DNA from: Lachnospiraceae bacterium
GTDB taxonomy: Bacteria > Bacillota > Clostridia > Lachnospirales > Lachnospiraceae
Reading direction: 5' to 3'
DNA length: 64,000 nucleotides
NCBI GenBank assembly: GCA_017525525.1
Contig: JAFXSQ010000012.1
Coordinates: 1 to 64,000, forward strand
Shown here: in pieces, positions 1 through 7,715 of the stretch
Layout of the letters: every line of letters begins with the position of its first letter
How positions within the stretch are numbered: position 1 is the stretch's first letter
Notes under the pieces: model-generated
Told to the model about the DNA's origin: nothing
Seen by the model: only the letters and a program-made list of their open reading frames with translations
The model's database searches: none
Translations under genes and position numbers: made by a program

Positions 1-384
1 TACCGCCACCGAGGTAACAGTCTAAAGAATACAGGAAAACTGGGGCTTTGCAAAGAAGCGGTGTGAAAGAGTAAACGCTACTTATGAAAGACTAAACGCT
101 ACCCTTGGTTGTTGGAGTAGAATTTCCAAATACATTTCAGGTGAGAATGAATTTTATTACTTACGATATCCATTTCAGCCAATATATGTTATACTGAATG
201 TCAAAGAGCGCATGGATTGAATACCCATATATACCGGCTACCCGGACGCGCTTTGTTCAACCAGGAAAAATCGAAATTGATGCAAACGAAAGGGCAGTTA
301 TCGAAGAGTTCAAGGCTGCTTTTTCGTTTGCACCACCTTCGATTCTTTCCTTAACGATTTGTATTTGAAGGACAGGAGGAGAAA
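1..384. other. Left-edge stretch without an intact gene
   Basis: No convincing coding region is visible before the start at 388. A 10-base direct repeat TAAACGCTAC occurs at 72-81 and 93-102, spaced 21 bases. An in-frame stretch near 264-370 reads like degraded coding sequence, but I cannot assign it. The tract fits the fragment-rich character of the first 10 kb. No transposase or terminal inverted repeat was seen. Confidence 0.4.
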
Positions 385-387
385 GTG

Positions 388-990
388 ATGAAGATTGACG
401 CAAGTTCAATGGAATGGATTAGAAAACCTAAATCATGTCGGGTCACAAAGGATAAGGTTGAAATCATGACCGAACCTCATACTGATCTATGGCAGAGGAC
501 CTATTATCACTTCAGAAATGACAATGCCCCTGTCTTGCAAATGAAAACAATCGACCAATTCTTCTCGTTTGTGGTACGGACAGAGTTTGATTCCAAGGTA
601 CGCTATGATCAGAGTGGGGTAATCATGTACTTGGATAGTGACAATTGGCTTAAGGCTGCTATGGAATATGAAAATGAAAAGATTCAGAGATTAGGAAGTG
701 TTGTCACAAATAATGGCTACTCTGATTGGGCATCTACAGATGTTGATGCCGCAATAAAGTCTGTATGGTTTCGTCTAAGTCGCAGGGAAGATGATTTCTG
801 TGTAGAAAATTCTTTTGATGGAATAGATTTTAAACAGATGAGGATATGTCATATGTTCAATGCTCCAAAGGAAATTCGTTTTGGCATCTATGCATGCAGC
901 GCCGAGGAGTCATCTTTTTTGGCTGCTTTTACAGATATGGAAATCACTGAATGCGCATGGAAGGCGCATGATGGTCAGCAACCGGATTAG
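388..990 (+). CDS. DUF1349 family protein (concanavalin-like fold)
   Basis: A protein of about 200 residues resembling the DUF1349 family of beta-sandwich (concanavalin-like) proteins. Family hallmarks include an early Trp-rich strand (residues ~30-40, LWQRTYYHF), the central DQSGVIMYLDSDNWLKAAMEYE block where a Gly-x-hydrophobic strand precedes Trp-Leu-Lys, and the closing phrase in which the protein is said to match a size and surface area (KEIRFGIYACS). The function of the family is not firmly known; it is often called regulation-of-enolase-like. The start is taken at ATG 388, 7 bases after AGGAGGA (374-380); a GTG at 385 is the alternative. It stands alone among gene fragments. Confidence 0.75.
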   Translation: MKIDASSMEWIRKPKSCRVTKDKVEIMTEPHTDLWQRTYYHFRNDNAPVLQMKTIDQFFSFVVRTEFDSKVRYDQSGVIMYLDSDNWLKAAMEYENEKIQRLGSVVTNNGYSDWASTDVDAAIKSVWFRLSRREDDFCVENSFDGIDFKQMRICHMFNAPKEIRFGIYACSAEESSFLAAFTDMEITECAWKAHDGQQPD

Positions 991-1068
991 AAGTATTACA
1001 ATATGGTGTATTCCTGTTGAGGTGACAAGTTAAACCGGAATAATACATGATTTATGGAGGCAAAACCA

Positions 1069-1612
1069 ATGCTTATAGATTTTAACAAAATAGATTCAAT
1101 GACCTTCCCGGGGATGGATAACGGTACCGGTACTATGAGTGCCCGTATGTATAATGATGATTCCTATCTCCTCAAATTCTGCATATGTGTTACCGAAGAT
1201 ACTCATAAACAAAAAGACATTTGCCCTTGCTGAAACAGATGAAACAAAATTTATAGCAAAATGTATCAAAACAAGTAACCTTGCCAGAACTGATTATCAG
1301 AAGTCGGGTTTTGCGTATGCTCTATCCAAGAGCTTTGTTGTCTGGTATGCACAGAAGTGCGCTTTTGAATACGGGGAAAAAGGAATCCGTGTGTGCTCTT
1401 TAAGTCCCGGACTGATTGCAACTGATATGGGTAAGCTTGAAGAAAAAGAGGGTGGAAGCATGCTTGCTTATGCAGCAGAAAAGAGAATGGGTACTCCTGA
1501 AGAACTTGGATTTGCGATCGCAACTGTAGCAGATGAAAGGAATGGTTACCTTGCAGGTGTAGATGTGCTTGTCGATGGAGGCAGCACAAACGGAAAGAAC
1601 TTCAGAAAATAA
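1069..1612 (+). pseudogene. Cupin N-terminus joined to the C-terminal half of an SDR
   Basis: Two broken genes are fused. From ATG 1069 (after TTTATGGAGG) the first ~30 codons read like the N-terminus of a small cupin protein (MLIDFNKIDSMTFPGMDN, then GTGTMSARMYND). Near 1160 the sequence switches, with a frame change, to the middle of a short-chain dehydrogenase: ISSNSAYVLP, the active-site motif YALSK, LSPGLIATDMG and the C-terminal DVLVDGG. The SDR lacks its whole nucleotide-binding Rossmann half (no TGxxxGIG), so neither product can be functional. The longest open frame, 1139-1612, starts at an internal ATG that has no Shine-Dalgarno site. The simplest reading is a deletion that joined two neighbouring genes. 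Confidence 0.7.
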
Positions 1613-1848
1613 TAACAAAGATAGAAAAGCGTTATCATAACGGAAAAGCTCAGGATATGATGCCATCCCGGACAGATGGCTTTCCAAACTTCAGAAGCGA
1701 GAGTACCTGGAATCATTTTGTGTATAACAGTTTACGGGTTCGGCGATTTGCCGGACCCTTTTTGCTGACAAGAAAGGCGAGAAGTGGTAGAATATATAAG
1801 GGTTTGCAGAGATGCGTAGCAAGTTACACGATTTTGAGATATAGTATT

Positions 1849-2082
1849 ATGAAGTATGAGAATATCGTCCGTGCAGTGTTTTTAAACCGTCCAAACCGCT
1901 TTATTGCTGAAGTGGATATCAGCGGACAAAGAGAAATTGTGCACGTGAAGAATACAGGAAGATGTAAGGAATTGTTGATTCCGGGATGTGAAGTATGGCT
2001 GACTGCGCCAGGGACACCGGGCAGAAAGACAAAGTATGACGAGGAGGGACCCGCCGCAAAGCGATGGAAGGAGCCCTTGTGA
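1849..2082 (+). pseudogene. sfsA: SfsA N-terminal fragment
   Basis: From ATG 1849 the frame encodes the start of SfsA, a DNA-binding-type protein named for stimulation of sugar fermentation. MKYENIVRAVFLNRPNRF, a strand with VHVKNTGRCKELLIPG and the R-K-T-K-Y-D motif are typical of residues 1-65 of the family. Full-length SfsA has about 230 residues, but here similarity stops after TKYD (~2040) and the frame ends at 2082. Everything that would carry the rest is missing. The upstream part of this open frame (1657-1848) does not resemble SfsA. Confidence 0.75.
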
Positions 2083-2559
2083 CGGTGTGTGATAACGCGG
2101 GAGGCAGCCCGGCGGAGCATTCACGGTGTTGCAGGCGTTTTTTATATAATACGATCATTGTGTCTGTCGGGCTGGGTGATCTGGTCATGCACAATCCGGT
2201 GATCGTCAGCTAGTCCGGAGAGTATGAGACGGAGGAACCTTGTATAGGATACATATCCAAAAAGGACTGTGCAAGAGTAACTTCTATATTTGACGTTTTA
2301 GGCCAAACTGCTGGTTTCTACTTGCTTTTTACAGTTAGTTGGTACAAAAATTTTTGTTGCAAAATAAAAAGTGTCATTGCCAGTGATACAAACTATAGGG
2401 CTGATAGAAGCTCTCTTGTAAATTATAATCCTCGGAAATAACTTTAAATAACATTTAAACCGAGGATTATAATTCTTGAATAGGCGGAAAAGCTGGGATA
2501 TGAATATGATCATGAATATACGGCATATGAGGTGTCGGGTGAGGAAGGGACATATTGAT
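2083..2559. other. Degraded stretch between sfsA fragment and the acetyltransferase gene
   Basis: No intact gene. Around 2063-2210 an unassigned remnant can be read. Around 2242-2295 the phrase GYISKKDCARV resembles part of an NmrA-like or SDR-like NAD(P)-binding oxidoreductase, followed by unrelated AT-rich sequence. The right part contains a 15-bp inverted repeat (separate entry) and the GAGGAAGGGA ribosome-binding site (2541-2550) of the next gene. Confidence 0.45.
2421..2474 (+). repeat. Perfect 15-bp inverted repeat before the acetyltransferase gene
   Basis: AATTATAATCCTCGG (2421-2435) is followed after 24 AT-rich bases by its exact reverse complement (2460-2474). The transcript could form a strong hairpin 66 bases before the Shine-Dalgarno site. 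There is no T-tract after it, so it is not a classical terminator. It could be a leader hairpin, an operator or the trace of a small mobile element. Confidence 0.75.
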
Positions 2560-3222
2560 ATGAATTATAGAGTTATAGACAAGGAAAAGTATTATCGGAG
2601 CGGAGTCTTCCGCCATTTTTCGGAGGACTGTAAGTGTTCTGTTTCTATGACTGCGAGAATAGATGTCACAGATCTGGTGGAGCATTCCAAACAGACAGGC
2701 ACTAAGTTCTATATCAACTTTTTGTATCTGCTCTCAAAGGTGCTTAATTCAAGGGATGATTACAAGATGGGTTATCTTTGGCAGTCGGAGGAACTGATCT
2801 GCTATGACAGCATAAATCCAATTCAGTATGTTTTTCATGAGGATACGGAAACTTGTACGCCGGTCTACACGAGATATTGTGAAGACTATGAAGTGTTTTA
2901 CCGGAATGCTGTAAATGATGTGGAGAACGCAAAGAAAACAAGGGAATACGGGCTGGATATGATGAATCATCCGAACTGGTTTGATGCATCGTATATATCC
3001 TGGCTGTCATATGATTCACTGAATGTTGAACTGCCGGACGGATATTTGCATTTTGCTCCAATCATCAACTGGGGTAAATACCGGGAGGAAAACGGACGCC
3101 TGATGATGCCGCTGAGTGTCCGCCTGAATCATGCAATAGCAGACGGATTTCTTGTAGCAAATGTTTACAGGATGTTGGAGAAGGAAATGATGGCTTTCTG
3201 CAATGATGAAAAAAAGCTGTAG
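2560..3222 (+). CDS. Chloramphenicol acetyltransferase-like protein
   Basis: A 220-residue member of the trimeric type A chloramphenicol acetyltransferase family, of the usual length. These enzymes transfer acetyl from acetyl-CoA to a hydroxyl of the antibiotic. The catalytic motif is present as LNHAIADGF: His191 is in the place of the catalytic His, with Asp four residues later, and the residue before it is Asn rather than the frequent His. Other family blocks include FYINFLYLLSKVLNS and the FAPIINWGKY strand. The start at 2560 follows GAGGAAGGGA; an in-frame ATG at 2476 has no such site. Whether it acts on chloramphenicol or on another acceptor cannot be told from sequence; many clostridial members are untested. 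Confidence 0.85.
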   Translation: MNYRVIDKEKYYRSGVFRHFSEDCKCSVSMTARIDVTDLVEHSKQTGTKFYINFLYLLSKVLNSRDDYKMGYLWQSEELICYDSINPIQYVFHEDTETCTPVYTRYCEDYEVFYRNAVNDVENAKKTREYGLDMMNHPNWFDASYISWLSYDSLNVELPDGYLHFAPIINWGKYREENGRLMMPLSVRLNHAIADGFLVANVYRMLEKEMMAFCNDEKKL

Positions 3223-3253
3223 TAGAGAAAACCGGAGAGGAGTTTTGCTTATC

Positions 3254-3445
3254 ATGGTCACAAAGGAAATGTTAAAAAATGCGTTGACTCAACTTGGGGT
3301 AGAGAAGGGCATGGTATTAGAGGTTCACTCATCACTTAGCAGTTTTGGAGAACTTGAAGGCGGAGCTGAAACAGTGATAAATACGCTAAAAGAGATTGTC
3401 ACGGAGGAAGGCTGGCATGATAGGCAGGAAGCGGGAAATTGCTGA
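3254..3445 (+). pseudogene. AAC(3)-type aminoglycoside acetyltransferase, N-terminal fragment
   Basis: About 53 codons from ATG 3254 match the N-terminus of the AAC(3) (YokD-like) family: MVTKEMLKNALTQLGVEKGM, then VHSSLSSFGELEGGAETVI and LKEIVTEEG. Full members have about 260-270 residues, and the acetyl-CoA and substrate sites lie in the missing part. Similarity ends at about 3410, exactly where a new ribosome-binding site and start for another broken gene begin. It is therefore a truncated, non-functional resistance-type gene. Confidence 0.75.
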
Positions 3446-3836
3446 ATTAAATAGTAGAAATATTAGAGTTAAATATGAAGAATTAGGTCCATTACCTTCG
3501 CTCCAAATATGCGTTTGGGAAGAGGATAATAAGTTGCATTTTTCTTGGTATTATCCTTATATCAATAAAATGAAACTGAATCAAGTGAATGATGGTGAAA
3601 GTGAAATTTCTGTTAATCTATTGAATCAAAAAATCTGTTTTTTGGGGGATGATAGCGTTATTACTAAGTCGGGAAAACGGAGCATTGATCCAGTTTCATA
3701 TTCTCTAAGGATAATAAACTCTGATGGTAAAGAAATAATATACAATTGGAGCGAAGATGATATTATACCTGCAGAAATTAAAAACTTTATTGCTTTCATT
3801 GGTGATATTATAGGAGAAACTCCTTTTACGCCATAA
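3417..3836 (+). CDS. Hypothetical protein, probably a chimera
   Basis: An open frame of 139 codons that begins at ATG 3417, 6 bases after GGAGGAAGG. Its first dozen residues (MIGRKREIAELN) look like the conserved start of archaeal-type or DUF234-linked AAA ATPases. The rest has none of the P-loop that should follow. Instead comes an AT-rich, Trp/Tyr-rich acidic segment (ICVWEEDNKLHFSWYYPYIN) that I do not recognise. The likeliest reading is a small ATPase-start remnant joined to another gene body. The body might still be a functional small protein, of the kind seen among immunity proteins, but there is no direct support. Confidence 0.4.
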   Translation: MIGRKREIAELNSRNIRVKYEELGPLPSLQICVWEEDNKLHFSWYYPYINKMKLNQVNDGESEISVNLLNQKICFLGDDSVITKSGKRSIDPVSYSLRIINSDGKEIIYNWSEDDIIPAEIKNFIAFIGDIIGETPFTP

Positions 3837-3911
3837 TAAGAGAGTGAAAGAATATTGCTTAGTGAGTAAAATCTCGGATTTAACGTGCGAAAGAAGAACT
3901 GAACCGAAGTC

Positions 3912-4133
3912 ATGAAGATATACATTGAAAGAAATGAAAAGAAAACGGAAGATGTGAGTTTAGCTCTTACAACATACATTTCAATAGATGCAATAAAGCC
4001 GTATGACTTGGATTATGAAGAATGGAATGTGATCGAAGCATATGTCGAGAGTATCTATAATAGAGAGACTAAGAGCTATACAGATATTAAAGCACAGGGG
4101 TGTTGGTTTGACCAGGAAAATGATAATACCTGA
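3912..4133 (+). CDS. Hypothetical 73-residue protein
   Basis: A small acidic open frame beginning MKIYIERNEKKTEDVS and ending in Asp-Asn-Thr. Its last 14 bases overlap the sirtuin start. No family was recognised. There is no strong Shine-Dalgarno sequence. It lies in a local AT-rich patch (about 3420-4130) that contrasts with the sirtuin gene, so it may be a remnant of transferred DNA. Confidence 0.3.
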   Translation: MKIYIERNEKKTEDVSLALTTYISIDAIKPYDLDYEEWNVIEAYVESIYNRETKSYTDIKAQGCWFDQENDNT

Positions 4134-4926
4134 TTTTAATTCACAAAGGGATAAAGATCGGTTCTTCCGAAGCTTGACGGATGAGCAGAAGATCGAAGCT
4201 TTGAACGAGATGGTTCGCACCTCGGAGCATATTGTGTTTCTCGGAGGAGCGGGTGTATCTACGGAAAGCGGGATTCCTGATTTTCGAAGCAAGGATGGTT
4301 TGTATCATAGGAAGGATAAGAAGTTCGGAAGCTACAGACCGGAATACCTTCTGAGTTATGATTGTCTGAATCATAAACCGAAGGTGTTCTTTGAATACTT
4401 CAGGGAGAACCTGGACTGTCGAAGCATTCAGTCGAATGATGCACACAGAAAGCTTGCTGAAATGGAACAGAAAGGCAAGCTGGATGGTGTGATCACGCAG
4501 AACATTGACGGACTTCATCAGAAGGGCGGCAGCAGGAAAGTGTGGGAGATCCACGGGAGTGCACTGCGTAGTTACTGCGTGAGCTGTCGTAAGGAGTACG
4601 GGCAGGATTACATTTTTGAAAACACGGAGGAGGTGCCGCGCTGTCCGAAGTGTGGGAAGATGATCCGTCCGGATGTGACTTTGTATGGAGAACTTCTGCC
4701 TGAACCTGCTTACGAAGAGGCAGTAGCGCTTATTCGATATGCGGATATGCTGATCATCGGTGGTACATCCCTGGAGGTTGGTTCCGCGGCGCAGCTGGCG
4801 CATATGTATCACGGAAAGTACCTGGTGATCATCAACAAAGGGAAGACGAAAATGGAAGGCAAGGCTGATCTGGTGTTCCACGACAGCATCGGAAAGGTTA
4901 TGAATCAAATTGTGCTTGGATGTTGA
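4120..4926 (+). CDS. Sir2-family NAD-dependent protein deacylase
   Basis: A sirtuin of 268 residues, typical of bacterial CobB-like enzymes, which use NAD+ to remove acyl groups from protein lysines and release nicotinamide and O-acyl-ADP-ribose. The NAD-binding motif GGAGVSTESGIPDFRS, the TQNIDGLHQKGG block, the catalytic His in WEIHGS, a zinc site made of two cysteine pairs (CVSC and CPKC), and the C-terminal GGTSLEVGSA motif are all present. The start is set at ATG 4120 (MIIPDFN), after a weak CCAGG. A longer frame from 4042 adds residues atypical of the family. The following SDR gene starts 35 bases downstream. Confidence 0.88.
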   Translation: MIIPDFNSQRDKDRFFRSLTDEQKIEALNEMVRTSEHIVFLGGAGVSTESGIPDFRSKDGLYHRKDKKFGSYRPEYLLSYDCLNHKPKVFFEYFRENLDCRSIQSNDAHRKLAEMEQKGKLDGVITQNIDGLHQKGGSRKVWEIHGSALRSYCVSCRKEYGQDYIFENTEEVPRCPKCGKMIRPDVTLYGELLPEPAYEEAVALIRYADMLIIGGTSLEVGSAAQLAHMYHGKYLVIINKGKTKMEGKADLVFHDSIGKVMNQIVLGC

Positions 4927-4961
4927 TAAAGTTTAGCGTTTTTCTTTGGAGAGGGGGCACT

Positions 4962-5672
4962 ATGGAGAAAACAGAAAAGAAAGTTGCAGTAATTACAGGC
5001 GGAGGCCATGGAATAGGAAAAGCAATAGCGGAACTTTTCCTTGCTGATGGAATGATCGTATACATTATCGATAAAAAAGAAGGCGACTGGTTTGTTGGTG
5101 ATGTCAGTGTTAAGGAAACACTTGAACAGTTTGCAAGACATGTTATCGAAAGCTCCGGGCGTGTGGATTATCTGATCAATAATGCTCTTCCGCTTATGAA
5201 AGGTATAGATGAGTGCAGTTTTGAAGAGTTCCAGTATGCGCTTTCGGTAGGTATTACAGCACCGTTTTATCTGACAAAGCTTCTTATGCCTGCTTTTACT
5301 GAAAATGCATCGGTAATAAATATTTCTTCGTCGAGAGATCGCATGAGCCAGCCTCAAACGGAGAGCTATACAGCTGCAAAGGGAGGAATCGCTGCGCTTA
5401 CTCATGCCATGGCTGTCAGTCTGGCAGGCAGGGTACGTGTGAACAGCATCTCGCCCGGATGGATCAATACATCGGATGATCTTATTGAAGGCGCGGATGC
5501 TTTGCAGCAACCGGTGGGACGAGTAGGAAGACCGGAGGATATTGCGGAGCTTGTCAGGTTTCTGTGTTCTGATAAGGCCGGCTTTATAACAGGAGAGAAT
5601 ATTTGTGTTGATGGTGGTATGACGAAACAGATGATCTATCATGGTGAACACGGATGGGTATATGAAAACTGA
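4962..5672 (+). CDS. Short-chain dehydrogenase/reductase
   Basis: A complete classical SDR of 236 residues. The cofactor motif TGGGHGIG lies at residues ~12-19, NNA in place of NNAG at ~75, and the active-site Ser (INISSSRD) and YTAAK follow. The tail contains SPGWINTSDD and the usual FITGENICVDGGMT. Such proteins oxidise or reduce hydroxy/keto groups with NAD(P)(H); the substrate is unknown. After DKKEG an acidic stretch suggests NAD(H). The start at 4962 is preceded by GGAGAGGGGG. It probably forms a transcription unit with the sirtuin gene. Confidence 0.85.
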   Translation: MEKTEKKVAVITGGGHGIGKAIAELFLADGMIVYIIDKKEGDWFVGDVSVKETLEQFARHVIESSGRVDYLINNALPLMKGIDECSFEEFQYALSVGITAPFYLTKLLMPAFTENASVINISSSRDRMSQPQTESYTAAKGGIAALTHAMAVSLAGRVRVNSISPGWINTSDDLIEGADALQQPVGRVGRPEDIAELVRFLCSDKAGFITGENICVDGGMTKQMIYHGEHGWVYEN

Positions 5673-5734
5673 GGAAGTACACGTGAGGGTGAATTAATTT
5701 GGCGGATTGATCAGTGTTTGTAGAGAGGATAGCA

Positions 5735-6244
5735 ATGTCAGACAAAAAAGCATTTATTGTTATTGATATGCAGAAAGACTATCTGTGGGATAAAAGAAAA
5801 GCAATGTTTATTTATGATTCGAAAAAGCTTGTAGAGAACGTTAATTCGGCTATAAAATCATACACTGAAAAAGGATATGACATCATATATGTAAAACACA
5901 TCTTGCCCAAGGTATTATGGGGAGTGGGCTTCTCAATTAAGGGAAGCGAAGGAGCTGAGTTATATGATGGGTTGGACATTGTTTCGGATCTTTGCTTTGA
6001 AAAAAACAGATCTGACTCGTATACATCGAAGGCGTTTCGAGATCACATGAAGCGCAATGCGTACAAGGAGGTTGTTTTAGCCGGACTCGATGAATGTGGA
6101 TGTGTTGGTGCTACAGCAAAGGGGGCTGTTAAAACAGGCATTAGTGTAAAGATGTTCGCAGATTGTATAGAAAGCAGGTTTTCTGAAGAAAGAATATTAA
6201 AAATGAGAACGCAGCTAGTTAACCTGGGAGTAGAATATATTTGA
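5735..6244 (+). CDS. Isochorismatase-family cysteine hydrolase
   Basis: A 169-residue member of the cysteine hydrolase (isochorismatase/nicotinamidase-like) family. Asp11 (VIDMQKDY), the middle Lys region (YVKHILPK) and the nucleophile region GLDECGCVGATA make up the expected Asp-Lys-Cys triad, and AKGAVKTGISVKMFADC is a typical C-terminal block. The physiological substrate (nicotinamide, an isochorismate-like ester or an N-carbamoyl compound) cannot be told. The start at ATG 5735 is placed 5 bases after AGAGAGGA. Confidence 0.85.
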   Translation: MSDKKAFIVIDMQKDYLWDKRKAMFIYDSKKLVENVNSAIKSYTEKGYDIIYVKHILPKVLWGVGFSIKGSEGAELYDGLDIVSDLCFEKNRSDSYTSKAFRDHMKRNAYKEVVLAGLDECGCVGATAKGAVKTGISVKMFADCIESRFSEERILKMRTQLVNLGVEYI

Positions 6245-6258
6245 AAGGAAAACAGCTG

Positions 6259-6414
6259 ATGATGCAAGATATGGCAATATGGAATCCGTGGCATGGTTGT
6301 AAGAAGATTAGTCCCGGTTGTGCGAACTGTTATGTATACAGGCGTGATGAAAACATCGGGAAGGATGCATCTGTTGTAACAAAGACAGGTGATTACAATC
6401 TTCCGCATGGTTGA
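6259..6414 (+). pseudogene. DUF5131/Gp37-type protein, N-terminal fragment
   Basis: Fifty-one codons from ATG 6259 match the start of the DUF5131 (phage Gp37/Gp68-like, radical-SAM-related) family: AIWNPWHGCKKISPGCANCY with its Cys cluster, followed by YRRDENIGKDASVVTKT. Full proteins have over 200 residues. Here a stop comes right after NLPHG. The cysteine motif at the start is conserved, but the core domain is lost. Confidence 0.7.
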
Positions 6415-6631
6415 TTACAGTATCTGTAACGTAGAGGTGGATAATGACAAGCCCTATGGGAAATCACTCATTATCCGCAAAGATGCCGACGGGAATGAGA
6501 TCAGAGGAGAACTTCAGCAGGATTCAACAGGTGTACGGGAGTTTTTTGCATGGGCTGTGCAGATATATATTCCCTGGCTGACTTCCCGGAAGTCAGATAT
6601 GAGACTGCCAAGGTCTATGAGTTTTATATGA
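6407..6631 (+). pseudogene. Unassigned gene remnant
   Basis: An open frame overlapping the end of the previous fragment encodes MVDYSICNVEVDNDKPYG, a charged segment IIRKDADGNEIRGELQQ and then an abnormal tail. From about 6550 a different frame gives RYETAKVYEFYMKG, which looks more like genuine protein, so the frame appears broken. I cannot name the family. It is one more piece of the fragment mosaic. Confidence 0.35.
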
Positions 6632-6655
6632 AGGGTATTTTGGGAGGTACGGCAT

Positions 6656-6790
6656 TTGAGTAGAAAACAGCGTGTATTAAAGAAACGTTACGCTATTTTC
6701 TGCGAAGGTGATACCGAATACAATTATACTGATAAGATGCGAAAAAAGCAGGGAGTGGAGCTTGTTCTGAAACCAATCAATATGCTTTAA
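6656..6790 (+). pseudogene. RloB-like protein, N-terminal fragment
   Basis: From a TTG at 6656, 44 codons run to TAA at 6788-6790. The motif RYAIFCEGDTEYNYTDKM resembles the TOPRIM-like beginning of RloB-type proteins (…FCEGxTExxY), which are found in abortive-infection or restriction-linked loci next to RloA ATPases. The rest of the protein (~150 residues) is missing and no RloA partner is present. The annotation rests only on this short motif. Confidence 0.5.
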
Positions 6791-6791
6791 C

Positions 6792-6890
6792 TGGCTACGA
6801 AAACAAGAAAAACGGATTGATAGCCAAATAAAAAAGCAATATCATGCGATTAAAGTGGCTGCGAAAACAAAAAAATACAGTTCATAGCCA
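6792..6890 (+). repeat. Two 35-bp direct repeats, each with inverted TGGCT/TAGCCA arms
   Basis: Copy 1 spans 6792-6826 and copy 2 6856-6890. Each is 35 bases, starts TGGCT(A/G)CGAAAACAA and ends in TAGCCA, so the ends can pair with each other. The period is 64 bases. The second copy ends 16 bases before the nitroreductase start and next to its ATGAGGAG ribosome-binding site. This suggests either a duplicated operator or leader hairpin, or a mini-repeat from a mobile element. Confidence 0.6.
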
Positions 6891-6906
6891 ATATGAGGAG
6901 TAAAGT

Positions 6907-7569
6907 ATGGATATCAGGGATGCAATACAGGAAAGACACTCGGTTAGGAGTTTTAAGAATCTTCCGATTGAGGATGAAGTGAAAAATAAGCTGAATGCTC
7001 TGATTGAGCAGGCAAATGAAGAAAGCGGATTGAACATGCAGCTGGTTTGCGATGATCCGGAGTGCTTTGATACATTTCTTGCACATTATGGAAAGTTCTC
7101 CAATGCAAAGAATTATATTGCGGTGGTTGGAAAGAAGTCTATGGAGAACCTCGATGAGCTATGTGGTTATTATGGTCAAAGCATAGTGCTTGAGGCGCAA
7201 ATGCTTGGGCTGAATACCTGCTGGGTGGGAGGAACCTACGGTAAAGGAAAGTGCAAGGCTGATACTGAAGCTGGCGAGAAGATAGTGTGTGTGATAGCTA
7301 TTGGTTATGGAGAGACGGAAGGCGTGAAGCATAAATCAAAGCCGGTTGAGAAGCTGTGTAATGTATCGCGTGATGATATGCCTACATGGTTCAAAAATGG
7401 AATGGTGGCTGCGATGTTGGCACCTACGGCATTGAATCAGCAAAAGTTTTTCGTTTCGCTTGTCGGTGATGAGGTAATGATTACAGCGAAGCGGGGACCG
7501 TTTACCAAGGTTGATTTAGGAATTGTGAAGTACAATTTTGAAGCGGCTTGTGGGCATAAGTGTAAATGA
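6907..7569 (+). CDS. Nitroreductase-family flavoprotein
   Basis: A 220-residue nitroreductase-like protein. The N-terminal IQERHSVRSFKN motif binds the FMN phosphate, and GLNTCWVGG and the PTALNQQKF block near the C-terminus complete the family pattern. Such FMN enzymes reduce nitro compounds, quinones or related electrophiles with NAD(P)H; the natural substrate is unknown. The start at 6907 follows TGAGGAGT. Downstream (7570-7715) a short in-frame piece (FEAPGDSEHLKRILEFVK) reads like another unassigned gene remnant. Confidence 0.85.
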   Translation: MDIRDAIQERHSVRSFKNLPIEDEVKNKLNALIEQANEESGLNMQLVCDDPECFDTFLAHYGKFSNAKNYIAVVGKKSMENLDELCGYYGQSIVLEAQMLGLNTCWVGGTYGKGKCKADTEAGEKIVCVIAIGYGETEGVKHKSKPVEKLCNVSRDDMPTWFKNGMVAAMLAPTALNQQKFFVSLVGDEVMITAKRGPFTKVDLGIVKYNFEAACGHKCK

Positions 7570-7715
7570 GAATCTGAACTGGCAGTCCTAATCGAAAAGG
7601 ATATGTGTGTATTTGAAGCACCGGGGGATTCCGAGCATCTGAAAAGGATACTTGAATTTGTGAAGATCAGTAAGAGATCACTGTATAGGCCCCCCATGAG
7701 ACTATGTGCCCGCCA

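Noticed and set aside
1-384. TAAACGCTAC direct repeats as insertion-sequence ends
   Set aside because: The two copies are in direct orientation, 21 bases apart, with no transposase sequence.
4905-5651. 248-codon minus-strand frame
   Set aside because: Mirror frame of the SDR gene, whose own motifs and ribosome-binding site are clear.
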